A stretch of 64,000 bases of DNA from positions 372,001 through 436,000 of the forward strand of contig NZ_VHIB01000001.1 of the NCBI RefSeq assembly GCF_008087345.1. Direction: 5' to 3'. Position numbers and translations under genes: made by a program. The stretch is from Nocardioides caldifontis. Lineage in GTDB: Bacteria > Actinomycetota > Actinomycetes > Propionibacteriales > Nocardioidaceae. Each line of letters begins with the position of its first letter. The stretch's first letter is position 1. The notes beneath the pieces were generated by a model. That model made no database searches and was not told where the DNA came from. It worked only from the letters and a program-made list of their open reading frames with translations. Shown here in pieces: positions 18,063-25,814 of the stretch.

Positions 18063-18872
18063 TCAGAGCCGCCCGCGGAGCCACTCGAAGTCGGCCTTGT
18101 GCCGCTCGGCCGGTCCGGGCGTCTCGACGATCACCGGGGCGCCGGCCTGCCGCACCAGCTCGACGAACGCCTCGTGGTCGAGCTGGCCCTCGCCGAAGTT
18201 GGTGTGCCGGTCGGCGCCGGAGTCGAAGGCGTCGCGGCTGTCGTTGGCGTGCACCAGGTCGATCCGGCCGGTGAGCGCGAGCAGCCGCTCGACCGCGGTG
18301 TGGAGCGCGATCCCGCCGGCGTGCGCGTGGCAGGTGTCGAGGCAGAAGCCGACCTTGTCGGCCTGCTTGCAGGCGGAGATCGCCTCGAAGACCCGGCCGA
18401 TGCGCTCGGCCTGGCGGGCCATCGCGTTGTCGCCGCCCGCGGTGTTCTCGATCAGCAGCGGGACCTTGATCTCCGTGGCGTCGACGGCCTTGCGCCAGTT
18501 GTCGAACCCCTTCTCGGGGTCGTCCTTGGCGTTGACGTGGCCGCCGTGGACGATCAGCCCCTTGGCGCCGATCTCCGCGGCGGCGTCCATGTGCTGCTGA
18601 AGCAGCTTGCGGCTCGGGATCCGGATCCGGTTGTTGGTGGTCGCGACGTTCACGATGTAGGGGGCGTGCACGTAGAGGTCGACCCCCGCGGCCTCGGCGG
18701 CCTCCTTCAGCGCGGCGGCGCCCCCGGCGTACCGGATCTCGGGGCCCTTGTAGCCCTGCGGGTCCCCGAGGAAGAACTGCACCATCGTGCTGTCGCGGGC
18801 CTGGGCCTCCGCGACGGGATCGGTCTGGTCGACGTGGGCGCCGATGCGCAGCTGGTCCGCGGTGAGGGGCAT
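18063..18872 (-). CDS. nfo: deoxyribonuclease IV (AP endonuclease)
   Basis: This 269-residue TIM-barrel enzyme cleaves DNA 5' to abasic sites in base-excision repair. Metal ligands are visible in the family motifs LYVHAPYIVNVA, GLIVHGGHV, LLIENTAGG, CLDTCHAHAGG, DLVHANDSRD and NFGEGQLDHEAF, and the end VIVETPGP is typical. Length and motifs are complete. The start is the ATG at 18872. It is convergent with the lipoprotein gene and divergent from rpsF; mycobacterial blocks lack it at this place. Confidence 0.96.
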   Translation of the reverse strand: MPLTADQLRIGAHVDQTDPVAEAQARDSTMVQFFLGDPQGYKGPEIRYAGGAAALKEAAEAAGVDLYVHAPYIVNVATTNNRIRIPSRKLLQQHMDAAAEIGAKGLIVHGGHVNAKDDPEKGFDNWRKAVDATEIKVPLLIENTAGGDNAMARQAERIGRVFEAISACKQADKVGFCLDTCHAHAGGIALHTAVERLLALTGRIDLVHANDSRDAFDSGADRHTNFGEGQLDHEAFVELVRQAGAPVIVETPGPAERHKADFEWLRGRL

Positions 18873-19102
18873 GCCGCCAGGCTATGACGGGGCTCCGACA
18901 GGTCGCACCGGGCCCGTGAGGCTGTGGATCACGATTTCGGGCGGGGGAGCACGCGCTGGTAGCCTTGGGCGGTCCGGTCGCCCCGGCGCCACCGACGGCG
19001 TACGACGACGGACACGGCCCACCGCTCTGGTGGGCCGACGCACCAGCCCTCCTGCCACGGAACGACCGTGGCCGCCTGAGTCCGAAGGAGGTGGAGACTG
19101 CT

Positions 19103-19393
19103 GTGCGTAGCTATGAAGTGATGGTCATCCTCGACCCCAGCCTCGACGAGCGCACCGTCGCCCCGTCGCTCGACACTTACCTCAACGTGGTCCGTCAGGA
19201 CGGCGGCGAGGTGGAGAACGTCGACGTGTGGGGCAAGCGACGGCTCGCCTACGAGATCCAGAAGAACGCCGAGGGGATCTACGCCGTCATCGACCTGAAG
19301 GCCGAGCCGGCGACGGTCAAGGAGCTCGACCGTCAGCTCACGCTGAACGAGTCGGTGCTGCGGACCAAGGTCATCCGTCCCGACGCCAAGTGA
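19103..19393 (+). CDS. rpsF: 30S ribosomal protein S6
   Basis: A 96-residue S6 protein: [16 protein letters not shown] at the start, [22 protein letters not shown] in the middle and [14 protein letters not shown] at the end. It binds the S18 protein and 16S rRNA in the platform of the 30S subunit. The GTG at 19103 is chosen because AAGGAGG lies upstream at the right spacing and the protein then starts at the conserved MRSYE. It is the first gene of rpsF-ssb-rpsR-rplI; 230 bases separate it from nfo and should carry the promoter. Confidence 0.97.
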   Translation: MRSYEVMVILDPSLDERTVAPSLDTYLNVVRQDGGEVENVDVWGKRRLAYEIQKNAEGIYAVIDLKAEPATVKELDRQLTLNESVLRTKVIRPDAK

Positions 19394-19471
19394 GGCTCCC
19401 GGTTGTCGGCGCGCCCCACTAGGTTCGCAGGCAACCGAGCATCCGAGTTCCACTGACGCAGGAGTCAACCC

Positions 19472-20050
19472 ATGGCAGGCGAAACCCCGATCACCGTGGT
19501 CGGCAACCTCACCGCTGACCCCGAGCTGCGCTTCACCCCCTCGGGTGCTGCCGTCGCGAACTTCACCGTGGCCTCCACGCCGCGGACGTTCGACCGGCAG
19601 ACCAACGAGTGGAAGGACGGCGAGGCGCTGTTCCTCAACTGCTCCGTGTGGCGGCAGGCGGCCGAGAACGCCGCCGAGTCGCTGGTGCGGGGGATGCGCG
19701 TGATCGTCCAGGGCAACCTCAAGGCCCGCAGCTACGAGACCCGCGAGGGCGAGAAGCGCACGGTGTTCGAGATCGACGTCCAGGAGGTCGGGCCCAGCCT
19801 GAAGTACGCCACCGCCAAGGTGCAGAAGACCAGCCGCTCCGGCGGCGGTGGTGGGTCGTACGGCGGCGGGGGCGGCGCCCCAGCGCAGCAGGACGACCCG
19901 TGGGCGACCCCCGGCGTCTCGGGCGGCAACCAGGGCGGCGGCCAGGGTGGCGGCCAGGGTGGCGGCGGTTGGGGCGGTCCGACCGCCCAGCCGGCCAACG
20001 ACCCGTGGGCGTCCAACGCTCCGGCCGCCCAGGACGAGCCTCCGTTCTGA
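19472..20050 (+). CDS. ssb: single-stranded DNA-binding protein
   Basis: A 192-residue SSB. The OB fold covers residues 1-115 ([70 protein letters not shown]). A Gly/Gln-rich flexible linker follows ([28 protein letters not shown]), and then the acidic tip DEPPF that binds partner proteins. It lies between rpsF and rpsR in the conserved ribosomal operon, so it is probably transcribed with them. Confidence 0.97.
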   Translation: MAGETPITVVGNLTADPELRFTPSGAAVANFTVASTPRTFDRQTNEWKDGEALFLNCSVWRQAAENAAESLVRGMRVIVQGNLKARSYETREGEKRTVFEIDVQEVGPSLKYATAKVQKTSRSGGGGGSYGGGGGAPAQQDDPWATPGVSGGNQGGGQGGGQGGGGWGGPTAQPANDPWASNAPAAQDEPPF

Positions 20051-20165
20051 GGACCGGCCCGCCTCGGCGGGCCACCCGGCGCACCGTCCTCGGTGCGCCA
20101 CGACAACACGACAACCATTCCGGCCCCGTCATCGGCAGGGGCCGGGCTCACGAAGGAGCACCACA

Positions 20166-20402
20166 ATGGCCAAGCCGGTTCTGCGCAAGCCCAAGAAGAA
20201 GGTCTGCCAGTTCTGCAAGGACAAGACGGCGTACGTGGACTACAAGGACACGACGCTGTTGAGGAAGTTCATCTCCGACCGCGGCAAGATCCGCGCGCGT
20301 CGGGTCACCGGCAACTGCGTGCAGCACCAGCGTGACGTCGCCACGGCGGTCAAGAACGCCCGCGAGGTCGCGCTGCTGCCCTACACGTCGACCGCGCGCT
20401 GA
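20166..20402 (+). CDS. rpsR: 30S ribosomal protein S18 (cysteine-containing form)
   Basis: A 78-residue S18 that pairs with S6 in the 30S platform. The N-terminal [11 protein letters not shown] has a CxxC pair and a further Cys is in [11 protein letters not shown], so this is the zinc-type (C+) paralogue rather than the zinc-independent form made in zinc starvation. The core [24 protein letters not shown] is conserved. The ATG at 20166 follows AAGGAGCACCACA. It lies 116 bases after ssb and 15 before rplI. Confidence 0.97.
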   Translation: MAKPVLRKPKKKVCQFCKDKTAYVDYKDTTLLRKFISDRGKIRARRVTGNCVQHQRDVATAVKNAREVALLPYTSTAR

Positions 20403-20416
20403 GAGGGGAGCACCAG

Positions 20417-20872
20417 ATGAAGCTCATCCTGACCCAGGAGGTCACCGGCCTCGGTTCGCCCGGTGACATCGTCGAGGTGAAGGACGGCTACGGCCGCAAC
20501 TTCCTGATCCCGCGCGGCTTCGCGATCCGCTGGACCCGCGGCGGCGAGAAGCAGATCGACTCGATCAAGAGCGCCCGTCAGGCGCGCCAGGTCGCCGACC
20601 TCGGCAAGGCCAAGGAGATCAAGGCGACCCTCGAGGGCACAGCCGTGACCGTCCCCGTGCGGGCCGGCCAGGGCGGCCGTCTCTTCGGCGCCGTCACGGT
20701 GTCGGACATCGCCGCCGCGATCAACAAGGCAGCGGGCGGCTCGTCCGACGTGGTCGACAAGCGGAAGATCCTCGTCGGCAACCCGATCAAGTCGCTCGGC
20801 GAGCACCGCGTCACCGTCAAGGTGCACGACGAGGTCGAGGCGCAGGTCAACCTCAACGTCGTCCCTGCCTGA
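20417..20872 (+). CDS. rplI: 50S ribosomal protein L9
   Basis: A 151-residue L9 with the N-terminal globular domain ([36 protein letters not shown]), a long connecting helix ([31 protein letters not shown]) and the C-terminal RNA-binding domain ([19 protein letters not shown] ... [22 protein letters not shown]). The ATG follows GAGAGGGGAGCACCAG. It is the last gene of the operon and is followed by a strong terminator at 20914-20946. Confidence 0.98.
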   Translation: MKLILTQEVTGLGSPGDIVEVKDGYGRNFLIPRGFAIRWTRGGEKQIDSIKSARQARQVADLGKAKEIKATLEGTAVTVPVRAGQGGRLFGAVTVSDIAAAINKAAGGSSDVVDKRKILVGNPIKSLGEHRVTVKVHDEVEAQVNLNVVPA

Positions 20873-20913
20873 CCCTGGACGGCTGACGGCGTCCGCGGAC
20901 GTCGTACCTCCTC

Positions 20914-20946
20914 CGACCGCCCCTGGGGTTCCCCCGGGGGCGGTCG
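20914..20946 (+). terminator. terminator of the rpsF-rplI operon
   Basis: The arms CGACCGCCCC (20914-20923) and GGGGCGGTCG (20937-20946) pair, and an inner GGGG/CCCC can extend the stem. The sequence then reads CCGTTTTCC, so it has a short T tract. It lies 42 bases after the rplI stop. Confidence 0.85.
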
Positions 20947-20962
20947 CCGTTTTCCGGGTCGC

Positions 20963-21255
20963 GTCGAGCCGCCCCTCGTGGCGGGGGGTTCGGTGTTGAG
21001 CTGCCCCTCGTGGCGCGGGATTCGGTGTTGAGCCGCCCCTTGTGGTGAGGGGAGCCGCCGCTGGCGGCGGTCCTCGGCCGTCCGGGGTCGCGGGGCGGGG
21101 AACCACCCCTGCGCTCCTTCGTCGCTCCGGGGGGTCAGTCCCATGCACGCCCGCCCCGCCACCCCTCCCGGCCGCCGCCACCAGCGGCGCCCCCGCGCCA
21201 CGAAGGGCGGCTCGACACAGCCCGGGCGCGCCACGAGGGGCGGCTCGACACAGAA
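20963..21255. repeat. repeat array with inverted halves (core GAGCCGCCCCTCGTGGCG)
   Basis: Three forward copies begin at 20963, 20995 and 21027, exactly 32 bases apart. Two reverse-complement copies end near 21217 and 21250 (33 bases apart). About 150 bp of GC-rich non-coding sequence lies between. The block fills most of the 385-base gap between the convergent rplI and membrane-protein genes. I see no gene in it. The same repeats lie at 14952-15047 and 48447-48476. Confidence 0.9.
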
Positions 21256-21257
21256 GT

Positions 21258-21800
21258 TCAGTCGTCGGGGGCGGTGCGGCGGCGGATCCGCGTCAGGGGG
21301 TCGTCGTCGTCCTCCTCGTCCTCGTCGCCGGCCGACCAGAGCGCCACGACGAGCACCACGTTGCACCCCACGGCGAGGGCGGCGCTCGGCAGCTCGAGCC
21401 ACTCCCAGCCGACCCAGTGCACGAGCAGCGGGAGGACGGCCACGACGACGTACAGGTTCCGCAGCCACCGGAAGAGCGCCTGCCGACCGCTGTCGGAGAG
21501 GTCGGTGAGCGCGTCGCAGACCAGGAAGCAGAAGGCGAGGGTCGGCACGCTGAAGAGCCACCCGAGGCTGTCGTCGACCTCCGCCACCGACCCCGGCGGC
21601 CAGATCAGCACGTCGACGAGGAGGCACAGCCACGCGGTGACCGTGGTGCCCCTGTGGTTGGGGAGCAGCTCCTTGAGCCCGGAGAGGCCGAGCAGCACCA
21701 GCACCCAGCCCAGGGGGTCCGGGACCCAGTCCCATCCGGACGGCTGGACGTCGAGGAAGACGAGGACCAGCCCCATCGCAACCGTCTGCAGCGCGGCCAT
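21258..21800 (-). CDS. small integral membrane protein, unknown function
   Basis: A 180-residue protein with about five TM segments: MAALQTVAMGLVLVFLDV, WVLVLLGLSGL, TAWLCLLVDVLIW, LFSVPTLAFCFLVCDAL, and the paired VVVAVLPLLVHW/LAVGCNVVLVVALW. The C-terminal tail is acidic then basic (AGDEDEEDDDD, TRIRRRTAPDD). I recognise no family for certain. The ATG at 21800 lies 12 bases downstream of the MATE stop, so the two are probably one transcript (MATE first). Confidence 0.7.
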   Translation of the reverse strand: MAALQTVAMGLVLVFLDVQPSGWDWVPDPLGWVLVLLGLSGLKELLPNHRGTTVTAWLCLLVDVLIWPPGSVAEVDDSLGWLFSVPTLAFCFLVCDALTDLSDSGRQALFRWLRNLYVVVAVLPLLVHWVGWEWLELPSAALAVGCNVVLVVALWSAGDEDEEDDDDPLTRIRRRTAPDD

Positions 21801-21811
21801 CGCCGGGCAGC

Positions 21812-23209
21812 CTAGTGGCGCTCGGTGCCCAGGACCATCCAGCGGTCGGTACGCGCGCGGAGCACCAGGACGACCGCGCGGCCGCCGATGAACACCACCC
21901 CGAAGACCACCCAGAGCCACACCAGCCCGGTCGAGCCGGAGACCTGCGAGGCCAGGAGCACCGCGCAGGGGACGAAGCCGGCGGTGACCAGCGCGCCGAC
22001 GGCGGCGAGGTACCGACCGTCCCCCGCCCCGATCAGCACGCCGTCGAGGACGAACACGACGCCGGCGACCGGCTGGAACACGGCGGCCACCAGCAGCACC
22101 TTCGCGAGCAGCCGCACCACCTCGGGGTCGTCGGTGAAGAGCGGCCCGAGGACCGGGGCGGTGAGGGCGAGCAGCACCCCGGTGACGACCCCGGACACCA
22201 ACCCGATCCGCACCATGCGGTCGGTCGCCTCGCGGGTCAGCGCGGCGTCGCCGGCCCCGAGCGCCGTCCCGGTGATGGTCTGCGCGGCGATCGCCACGGC
22301 GTCGAGGGCGTAGGCGAGGAAGCTCCAGACCGTCGTCGCCACCTGGTGCGTCGCCGTGGCGGTGGCCCCCATCCCGGCTGCGCACCAGGTCATCGCGACC
22401 AGGCACGCCTGGAGGCTGAGGGTCCGCACGAGCAGCGGACCGCCGGCGCGCGCGGAGCGGCGTACCCCGTCGGCGTGGGGGCGGAGCGCGGCCCCCTCCC
22501 GCCGGGCCAGCCGGACCACCACGGCGACCAGCGCGACCGCGGCACCGAGCTGGGCCAGGTCGGTGCCGAGCGCGGAGCCGGCCACCCCGAGGTCGAGGCC
22601 GTAGACGAGGACCACGTTGAGGACGACGTTGACGACGTTGGCCGCGACCGCCACCACGAGTGGGGTGCGGGTGTCCGCGAGGCCGCGCAGCACGCCGGTG
22701 GCGGCGAGCACCAGCAGCATCGGGGTGACGCCGAACCACGCCACCCGGAGGTACGTCGACGCGGCGTCGGCGACCTCGTTGCCCGAGCCGAAGAGGGCCA
22801 CCACCTGCTGGGTGACCAGGAGTCCGGCGACGGTGGTGGCCGCACCGACGACCACCGCGAGCCACAGCCCGTCGACCCCCTGCTGGAGTGCCGCCGCCCG
22901 CCGGCCGGCCCCGAGCTGGCGGGCCACCGCCGCCGTCGTGGCGTAGGCCAGGAAGACGCAGAGCCCGACGACCAGGCGCAGCACGACCGACGCGATCCCG
23001 AGGCCGGCGAGCTCGGTGGTGCCGAGGTGGCCGATGATCGCGGCGTCCGCGAGGAGGAAGAGCGGCTCCGCGACGAGCGACAGGAAGGCCGGGACCGCGA
23101 GGGCGATGATCTGCCGGTCCACCTCGCGGCCGGCCCGAGGGGTGGTCTCGGGATGGCGACGACGGGGCACCTGGGCACGGTACCTGCGCCCGGAGCGGGT
23201 CATTGACAT
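21812..23209 (-). CDS. MATE family efflux transporter (DinF-like)
   Basis: A 465-residue, 12-TM protein. The N-terminal helices read IIALAVPAFLSLVAEPLFLLADAAIIGHLGTTELAGLGIASVVL, which is the DinF/MATE signature, and the pseudo-repeat begins near VAMTWCAAGMGATATATHQVATTVWSFLAYALDAVAIAAQTITGTALGAGD. It should export cationic compounds by Na+/H+ antiport. The first 25 residues are basic, and in-frame ATG or GTG codons at 23209, 23203 and 23170 are all possible starts. It is divergent from dnaB across a 526-base region. Confidence 0.9.
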   Translation of the reverse strand: MSMTRSGRRYRAQVPRRRHPETTPRAGREVDRQIIALAVPAFLSLVAEPLFLLADAAIIGHLGTTELAGLGIASVVLRLVVGLCVFLAYATTAAVARQLGAGRRAAALQQGVDGLWLAVVVGAATTVAGLLVTQQVVALFGSGNEVADAASTYLRVAWFGVTPMLLVLAATGVLRGLADTRTPLVVAVAANVVNVVLNVVLVYGLDLGVAGSALGTDLAQLGAAVALVAVVVRLARREGAALRPHADGVRRSARAGGPLLVRTLSLQACLVAMTWCAAGMGATATATHQVATTVWSFLAYALDAVAIAAQTITGTALGAGDAALTREATDRMVRIGLVSGVVTGVLLALTAPVLGPLFTDDPEVVRLLAKVLLVAAVFQPVAGVVFVLDGVLIGAGDGRYLAAVGALVTAGFVPCAVLLASQVSGSTGLVWLWVVFGVVFIGGRAVVLVLRARTDRWMVLGTERH

Positions 23210-23735
23210 CGCTGGCTCCGGACTATTTCCGGCCGACTCCTTGCGGAGCGCCGCCGGTCCGCGGTAGTGGGCCGCCCTGTGTAGAACCTGTGGAGGGTGT
23301 GGCTGCGCACGGCTGGGCGGTGGTCCGGACGACCGAAGGTCCTGTCCCGGTCAGCGATGCGGAATCCGTCTCGGAATTTCTTCGACTCACATCGGGGGAG
23401 AGACGTTCCCGCAGGTCAGAACGGGTGTCGGCGGAGATTCACAGGTTCTGTCCACAGGTGTGTGAACAGGCCGTGCACACCGATCACGGCGTGTTCCACA
23501 CGGTTCCCCCAGTTATCCACATGGCCTGTGGACAACGGGGTTGGTGCCCCGCCCGATCCGCACTACGTTCGCCTTTCCGCAACCGGTCGCCGGCTCCTCC
23601 GAGCCGTCCAGGGCCGGGCTCGACGCGATTTGTCGGTGGTGTTCCGTACGTTCGCCGGCAAGGCACACCAGCACCAGCAGCACCACTGACAGCACCACCA
23701 GTGAAGCCGGCAGCACGAGCCGTGGGAGGCAGCGG
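23210..23735. other. 526-base non-coding region upstream of dnaB
   Basis: It separates the divergent MATE and dnaB genes. Its right part is richer in A/T than the surroundings and holds several DnaA-box-like sequences (listed separately). I see no convincing gene: the open frames have atypical codon use and no ribosome sites. It should contain the promoters of both genes. Confidence 0.6.
23448..23535. promoter_or_regulatory. cluster of DnaA-box-like sites
   Basis: TTATCCACA, a perfect DnaA box, lies at 23513-23521. TTGTCCACA, on the minus strand (TGTGGACAA at 23527-23535), faces it across 5 bases. CTGTCCACA at 23448-23456 has one mismatch, and TGTTCCACA near 23492-23500 is weaker. TTGTCCACA is the preferred box in high-GC actinobacteria. 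The cluster ends 200 bases before the dnaB start codon. Confidence 0.7.
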
Positions 23736-25568
23736 ATGAGCGTGACGGGGCAGGCCGGACCGGGCTCGGCGATGGACGCCGAGCCGTGGGACCCCGAGGC
23801 GGCCTACGCGAGCGCGGGGGGCGGCTACTCCGACCGGATGCCCCCGGCGGACAACTCCGCGGAGCAGTCGGTGCTCGGCTCGATGCTGCTCTCCAAGGAC
23901 GCCATCGCCGACGTCGTCGAGACGATCCGCGGGACCGACTTCTACCGCCCCGCCCACGAGACGATCTTCGAGGCGATGATCGACCTCTACGGCCGGGGCG
24001 AGCCGGTCGACCCGGTCACCACCGCTGCGGAGCTCAGCCGGCGCGGCGAGCTCGTCCGGGTCGGCGGCGCGCCGTACCTCCACACGCTGTCGGCGTCGGT
24101 GCCGATCGCCGCGAACGCCTCCTACTACGCCGAGATCGTCCGCGAGAAGGCGATCCTGCGCCGGCTGGTCAGCGCCGGCACCCGCATCGTCCAGATGGGG
24201 TACGCCGGTGAGGGCGAGGTCGACGACGTGGTCGACGCCGCGCAGCAGGAGGTCTACCAGGTCACCGACAAGCGGAGCACCGAGGACTACGCCCCGCTGA
24301 GCGCGATCATGGAGGCGACCCTCGACGAGATCGAGGCGATCTCCAACCGCGGCGGCGAGATGACCGGCGTGCCGACCGGGTTCGCCGACCTCGACGAGCT
24401 CACCAACGGCTTCCACGGCGGCCAGATGATCATCATCGCCGCGCGTCCCGCGGTCGGGAAGGCGCTCGCCCTCGACACGCCGCTGCCGACCCCGACCGGG
24501 TGGACCACGATGGGCGAGGTCCGGGTGGGCGACCTGCTGCTCGACGCGACGGGCGCGCCGACCGAGGTGGTCGCCGCGACCGGGGAGATGCTCGGGCGCC
24601 CCTGCTACGAGGTGACCTTCTCCGACGGCTCGAGCCTGGTGGCCGACTGGCAGCACCAGTGGCGGACCACCGCGGCCGGCGACGAGGTGCCCGCGACGGT
24701 GACCACCGGCGACATCCGCCGCTCGCTCGCCGCGGGCCGTGCCCACGCGATCACGATGCCCGACGGGTCGGCGATGAAGGTCGAGCGCGTCGAGCCGGTG
24801 CCCACCGTGCCGGTGCGCTGCGTCCAGGTGGAGAACGACGACCACCTCTACCTCGCCGGCCCCTCCGGCGTCCCCACCCACAACTCGACGCTTGCGCTCG
24901 ACCTCTGCCGCGCCGCGAGCATCCACCACAACCAGGCCGCGGTGATCTTCAGCCTGGAGATGACGCGCAACGAGATCACCATGCGGTTGCTCTCCGCCGA
25001 GGCGAAGATCCCGCTCAACCACATGCGCAACGGCCACATGACCGACGAGGACTGGCAGAAGCTCGCCCGCAAGATGGGCGAGGTCTCGGCCGCCCCGCTC
25101 TTCATCGACGACTCGCCCAACATGACGATGATGGAGATCCGGGCGAAGGCCCGCCGGCTCAAGCAACGCCATGACCTGCGGCTGATCGTCATCGACTACC
25201 TGCAGCTGATGACCTCCGGCAAGAAGGTCGAGTCCCGCCAGCTCGAGGTCTCGGAGTTCTCCCGGCAGATCAAGCTGCTCGCCAAGGAGCTCGAGGTCCC
25301 GGTCATCGCGCTCTCCCAGCTCAACCGTGGCCCGGAGCAAAGATCGGACAAACGGCCCATGCTTAGCGATCTACGCGAGAGCGGATCTATCGAGCAAGAT
25401 GCGGACATGGTGATCCTGCTCCACCGCGAGGACGTCTACGAGAAGGAGTCGACCCGCCCCGGCGAGGCCGACCTGATCGTCGCCAAGCACCGCAACGGCC
25501 CGACCCGCGACGTGGTCGTCGCGTTCCAGGGCCACTACTCGCGGTTCGTGGACATGGCCCAGGGCTAG
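23736..25568 (+). CDS. dnaB: replicative DNA helicase DnaB, intein-containing precursor
   Basis: The precursor is 610 residues; without the intein the mature helicase is 469. Residues 30-150 form the N-terminal primase-interacting domain (DNSAEQSVLGSMLLSKDAIADV). The RecA-like motor follows: ARPAVGK is split from STLALD by an intein exactly inside Walker A (K242 / S384). Further on come IFSLEM, LRLIVIDYLQLM (Walker B) and LREGS-type motif RESGSIEQDAD. It is the ring helicase that unwinds the fork. The ATG at 23736 follows GGGAGGC. Codons 25338-25400 are unlike the rest of the gene. It closes the conserved origin-proximal block. Confidence 0.97.
   Translation: MSVTGQAGPGSAMDAEPWDPEAAYASAGGGYSDRMPPADNSAEQSVLGSMLLSKDAIADVVETIRGTDFYRPAHETIFEAMIDLYGRGEPVDPVTTAAELSRRGELVRVGGAPYLHTLSASVPIAANASYYAEIVREKAILRRLVSAGTRIVQMGYAGEGEVDDVVDAAQQEVYQVTDKRSTEDYAPLSAIMEATLDEIEAISNRGGEMTGVPTGFADLDELTNGFHGGQMIIIAARPAVGKALALDTPLPTPTGWTTMGEVRVGDLLLDATGAPTEVVAATGEMLGRPCYEVTFSDGSSLVADWQHQWRTTAAGDEVPATVTTGDIRRSLAAGRAHAITMPDGSAMKVERVEPVPTVPVRCVQVENDDHLYLAGPSGVPTHNSTLALDLCRAASIHHNQAAVIFSLEMTRNEITMRLLSAEAKIPLNHMRNGHMTDEDWQKLARKMGEVSAAPLFIDDSPNMTMMEIRAKARRLKQRHDLRLIVIDYLQLMTSGKKVESRQLEVSEFSRQIKLLAKELEVPVIALSQLNRGPEQRSDKRPMLSDLRESGSIEQDADMVILLHREDVYEKESTRPGEADLIVAKHRNGPTRDVVVAFQGHYSRFVDMAQG
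24462..24884 (+). mobile_element. 141-residue class 3 mini-intein in the DnaB Walker A site
   Basis: The intein reads from ALALDTPLPTPTGW to GVPTHN and is followed by Ser of the C-extein. Residue 1 is Ala instead of Cys/Ser. Block B reads ADWQHQW with His65 and Trp67, block F has Cys120 (VRCVQV), and block G has Thr139 before His140-Asn141. This Trp-Cys-Thr set defines class 3 inteins, in which the block F Cys makes the first branched ester. No homing endonuclease domain is present, and only a short 30-residue spacer lies between blocks B and F. Splicing would restore GKST in DnaB. Confidence 0.9.
25338..25400 (+). other. atypical-codon patch across the RESG/SIEQ site of dnaB
   Basis: In a gene with almost only G/C-ending codons, these 21 codons include CAA, AGA, AAA, CTT, AGC, GAT, CTA, AGC, GGA, TCT, CAA and GAT. 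GC is 33 of 63 by hand count (52%). The patch encodes QRSDKRPMLSDLRESGSIEQD and includes the RESG/S junction (25385/25386), a well-known insertion site of DnaB inteins in other bacteria. Confidence 0.75.
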
Positions 25569-25814
25569 CTCCTCCCAGCTGCCCCGGGTCTCCCGGTCGC
25601 GGACCACTCTCCCGGGTCCACGGCCGGGTGGGAGGTGGTGGGGGCCCGTTCTCCCCGGGTCCCCACCAACCCGTCCTCACCGATCCGTCCCGCCGATCCG
25701 TCCCGAGCCGCGCACGATCGGGACGAAGGGCCCCGTCCGCCGGAGGCTCGCAGGCTTACGGTGCAAGGGAGTCCCCGCGCTCGGGGCGGGGAACCACACC
25801 TCGAGGTGAGCGCC
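25569..25814. other. 246-base intergenic region after dnaB
   Basis: It is GC-rich with several CCCGGG-containing short inverted sequences that could act as a terminator after dnaB. No single long stem stands out, and no gene is seen. Confidence 0.4.

Noticed and set aside
20963-21255. CRISPR array or insertion sequence with inverted ends
   Set aside because: Variable parts are ~10 bases, copies face both ways, and no transposase frame lies between the halves.
23210-23735. Chromosomal origin (oriC) or a coding gene
   Set aside because: No dnaA or dnaN is adjacent and only about four boxes are present. The open frames have poor codon use and lack ribosome sites.
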